A stretch of DNA of 64,000 bases from Moraxellaceae bacterium (GTDB taxonomy: Bacteria; Pseudomonadota; Gammaproteobacteria; Pseudomonadales; Moraxellaceae), in contig JAUXVU010000023.1 in the NCBI GenBank assembly GCA_030680295.1, positions 620,001 to 684,000 of the forward strand. Direction: 5' to 3'. Position numbers and translations under genes: made by a program. Positions 61,517 through 64,000 of this stretch are shown here, one piece after another; positions within the stretch are counted from its first letter, which is position 1, and every line of letters begins with the position of its first letter. The notes beneath the pieces are model-generated. The model saw only the letters and a list, made by a program, of their open reading frames with translations. It did no database searches and was not told where the DNA came from.

Positions 61517-62743
61517 TTATGTAATCTCTAGGTCGCGATCACGCACACCCAGCAAATACAAAATGCCATCCAGACCTAAGGTACTAATGGACTGCTTAGC
61601 ATTGGCCTTAACCAATGGTTTAGCACGAAAGGCAATGCCCAGACCCGCAATAGACAACATAGGCAGGTCATTTGCACCATCCCCCACAGCAATTACCTGC
61701 TCTAGGTTCACACCTTCTTTTTGCGCGATCTCACGCAGCAATTCGGCCTTGCGATTGCCATCCACTACGCGACCTACAACTCGGCCAGTGACCTTGCCAT
61801 CTTCAATTTCTAGGCTATTGGCAAAAACATAGTCAATGCCCAACTTGTTCTGTAAGTACTCGCCAAAATAAGTAAAACCACCGGACAAAATAGCTGTTTT
61901 ATAACCCAAGGCTTTGAGAGTTCGCATCAGATGCTCAGCACCTTCTGTTAGCTTTAGCGACTGGGCAATACTCTCTAGCACACGAGCATCTAAGCCTTTT
62001 AGCAGTGCTACACGTGCTTGAAAACTTTGAGTGAAGTCGAGCTCGCCCAACATGGCCCGTTCAGTAATGGCGGCCACTTGCTCACCCACACCAGCGGCTT
62101 TAGCCAGCTCATCAATCACTTCATGCTCAATGAGCGTGGAGTCCATATCGAAACACACTAGGCGACGGTTACGACGGAAGGCATTGTCTTTCTGGAACGC
62201 GATATCAACACCCAGCTCACCCGCTAGGCGTAAAAATTCGGCACGCATAGCATGTGGGTCCAGCGCTTCTCCGCGCACAGAGAACTCAACACAGGCTTTC
62301 GCCTGATCTGGCGGCGTGCTTTCATTCTCGAGCGCAACACGACCAGACAGACGCTGCAGGCCATCAATATTTAAGCCCTGATCAGCAATCAGCCTAGTGA
62401 GTGCAGCAAGGTGCTCAGCAGTCACTTTACGTGCCAGCAGCGTGACAATATGGCGTGACTTGCCATGGCCAGACACCCATTGATGATAACTATCCGCGCT
62501 AATTGGTGTGAAACGGGCATGAAGACCCAATGCGTGTGCTTCAAACAAGACAGCGCGCATCAATAGCGCAGAATCATTTTCACCACCCGTTTCAATCACT
62601 AGGCCTAAGGTAAGTTGGTCGTGAATAACGGCTTGGCTGACATCTAAGATATTGACCTGATGCGCAGCCAAGGCAGCAGTTAATGACGCACTGATACCGG
62701 CACGGTCGGGACCCGAAATGGAGACTAATAAAATTTCGCGCAC
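61517..62743 (-). CDS. serB: Phosphoserine phosphatase with ACT domains
   Basis: A 408-residue enzyme of the last serine step. Residues 1-185 hold two ACT-like domains (ILLVSISGPDRAGISASLTA), as in Pseudomonas and Moraxellaceae SerB. The HAD domain follows with CFDMDSTLIEHEVIDELAKA (catalytic Asp in DMDST), AILSGGFTYF, and VIAVGDGANDLPML. The start codon is GTG at 62743, chosen because AGGAGA lies 6 bases before it. The serA gene is about 5 kb away. Confidence 0.95.
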   Translation of the reverse strand: MREILLVSISGPDRAGISASLTAALAAHQVNILDVSQAVIHDQLTLGLVIETGGENDSALLMRAVLFEAHALGLHARFTPISADSYHQWVSGHGKSRHIVTLLARKVTAEHLAALTRLIADQGLNIDGLQRLSGRVALENESTPPDQAKACVEFSVRGEALDPHAMRAEFLRLAGELGVDIAFQKDNAFRRNRRLVCFDMDSTLIEHEVIDELAKAAGVGEQVAAITERAMLGELDFTQSFQARVALLKGLDARVLESIAQSLKLTEGAEHLMRTLKALGYKTAILSGGFTYFGEYLQNKLGIDYVFANSLEIEDGKVTGRVVGRVVDGNRKAELLREIAQKEGVNLEQVIAVGDGANDLPMLSIAGLGIAFRAKPLVKANAKQSISTLGLDGILYLLGVRDRDLEIT

Positions 62744-62766
62744 TCGCGCTCTCCTAAAAAAGGGGC

Positions 62767-64000
62767 TTATGGCGCCACCGTAATGTCATCAACTTTTTGG
62801 AAACCGCGTGGCAGCTTCTGCCCACGTCTGGCTCGCTCACCGCGATAATGCTCAATGTCTTTGCTGGTCAACGTCATATGACGTGCGCCGGCATGAACTG
62901 TGAGCTTATCGCCTTCACGCAGCACCAATACGCGTTGCACCACTTCATTGTCAATTTTGTCCAGGCTCATCAGCTTGTTGCCTTTGCCTTTCGCCAAACG
63001 CGGTAGATCACTAGCAGCAAACACTAATAAACGACCACTGCTGCTAAGCACCGCCAAGCAGTCTGTGTCGCTATTGTGTACTAATGATGGTGGCAATACG
63101 GCCGCACCATCTGGCACAGTCAACACCACTTTACCGTTACGGTTGCCTGCTTCAAGGTCAGCCACAGTGGTTATAAAGCCATAACCGGCATTGGTGGCCA
63201 TCAGTACCAACTGTGTTGGTTCTGCCATCAACACACTAATAAGCTGTGCACCCGCCGGCATTTTCACTTTAGTGGTTAGTGGCTCGCCTTGCCCACGTGC
63301 ACTCGGCAACGTATTGGCAGATACCGAATAACTTCGGCCCGTACTATCTAAAAAGTGGGCCAGCTGATTACTTTTGCCTTCGGCCTTGGCCAGATACGTA
63401 TCACCTGCCTTGTAGTTTAAACCGGCGGCATCAATATCGTGACCTTTGGCTGCCCGCACCCAGCCTTTTTCTGACAACACCACCGTCACTGGCTCAGCCG
63501 GCATCAGGTCTGCATCCGTCAGCGCTGCCGCCTCATGTCGCTGCACAATCGGACTACGACGAACATCGCCATACTTAGTAGCGTCTGCTTGAATTTCGCT
63601 AACTAATAATTTTTTCAATAAAGCATTCGAGCCTAAGATTTTTTCTAACTGCTCACGCTCTTTGGCCAGCTCGTCTTGCTCACCACGAATGCGCATCTCT
63701 TCCAGCTTAGCCAAATGGCGCAGCTTTAATTCTAAAATGGCTTCGGCTTGTAAGTCGGATAAACCAAAGCGCAACATCAGTTCAGACTTTGGCTCATCTT
63801 CGTAACGAATGATGCGAATGACTTCGTCGATGTTTAAAAACGCAATCAGCAAACCGTCCAGAATATGCAGACGGGCATTCACTTTATCCAAGCGGTGCTG
63901 CAAACGACGTCGCACAGTCAGGGTGCGGAACTCCAGCCACTCGCTGAGCATTTCCAGCAGGCCCATGACTCGTGGGCGGCCATCAAGCGCAATCACGTTC
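62767..64000 (-). CDS. parC: DNA topoisomerase IV subunit A, C-terminal part (runs off right edge)
   Basis: The last 411 codons of a topoisomerase IV A subunit. The 5' portion with the active-site Tyr and quinolone region is outside the window. Visible are the end of the breakage-reunion domain ([20 protein letters not shown], the coiled-coil gate and [20 protein letters not shown]) and the beta-pinwheel tail ([20 protein letters not shown], with [11 protein letters not shown]). The WVRAAKGHD pattern favours ParC over GyrA. It lies upstream of serB by 23 bases and the reading frame is open to the edge. Confidence 0.93.
   Translation of the reverse strand, partial: NVIALDGRPRVMGLLEMLSEWLEFRTLTVRRRLQHRLDKVNARLHILDGLLIAFLNIDEVIRIIRYEDEPKSELMLRFGLSDLQAEAILELKLRHLAKLEEMRIRGEQDELAKEREQLEKILGSNALLKKLLVSEIQADATKYGDVRRSPIVQRHEAAALTDADLMPAEPVTVVLSEKGWVRAAKGHDIDAAGLNYKAGDTYLAKAEGKSNQLAHFLDSTGRSYSVSANTLPSARGQGEPLTTKVKMPAGAQLISVLMAEPTQLVLMATNAGYGFITTVADLEAGNRNGKVVLTVPDGAAVLPPSLVHNSDTDCLAVLSSSGRLLVFAASDLPRLAKGKGNKLMSLDKIDNEVVQRVLVLREGDKLTVHAGARHMTLTSKDIEHYRGERARRGQKLPRGFQKVDDITVAP

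Overview
The window is a gene-dense stretch of a gammaproteobacterial chromosome, read here as Pseudomonadales and probably close to Moraxellaceae. That placement rests on a DcaP-type coiled-coil porin, a FFLEELY-type protein, a very short TatB, and a gene order from hemE to tatC that follows, from memory, the Pseudomonas aeruginosa PA5034-PA5070 backbone. No alignment was run. I see no rRNA, tRNA, CRISPR array, prophage or insertion sequence. No gap without a gene exceeds about 270 bases.

Layout. 1-3,824: start of acs, a divergent DcaP-like porin, a PH-domain-like membrane protein and sthA. 3,943-9,837: lipA; a three-gene cassette of a lipoprotein C39-like peptidase with TPRs and two paralogous small secreted proteins; an MBL hydrolase; yajQ; an AraC-type regulator; a DUF4442 protein; slyX. 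9,958-15,093: uup, an AarF-like kinase, hemE and a small lipoprotein. 15,179-24,915 (minus strand): a secretin, aroK, aroB, a SPOR protein, gltB and gltD. In Pseudomonas pilMNOP would precede the secretin, but here they are absent and only a short secretin remains. 25,057-34,555: mrcA/ponA, priA (minus strand), rpmE, argS, a FtsN-like SPOR protein, hslV and hslU. 34,571-40,411: a long plus-strand run of a FFLEELY-type protein, ubiE, ubiJ, ubiB, hisI, hisE and tatABC, mostly with 4-base overlaps. 40,515-53,038: a Gly-rich lipoprotein, argE, argA, ilvD, a duplicated DsbA-like protein, a CoA-binding protein, rlmJ, an SCP2 protein with an iron alcohol dehydrogenase, cysQ, yrfG, hslR and a DUF1275 membrane protein. 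53,007-64,000: a FAH-family hydrolase, a pair of nested palindromic repeats, a D-2-hydroxyglutarate dehydrogenase divergent from serA, a phosphopantetheinyl transferase, psd, a second Gly-rich repeat lipoprotein, a CysB-like regulator, a BUD32-like kinase fold, serB and the 3' part of parC.

Functional themes are ammonia assimilation and amino-acid synthesis (gltBD, argA, argE, ilvD, hisIE, aroKB, serA, serB), ubiquinone synthesis (ubiE, ubiJ, ubiB), envelope growth and export (mrcA, SPOR proteins, tatABC, psd, lipoproteins) and protein quality control (hslVU, hslR). Six convergent gene pairs overlap at their 3' ends, four of them by exactly four bases with interlocked stop codons.

The parts most worth a second look are the paired nested palindromes at 53,702-53,953, which share a core but have unrelated, self-complementary outer arms; the C39-like peptidase cassette at 4,917-6,709; the orphan secretin at 23,641-24,915; and the two Gly-rich repeat lipoproteins.
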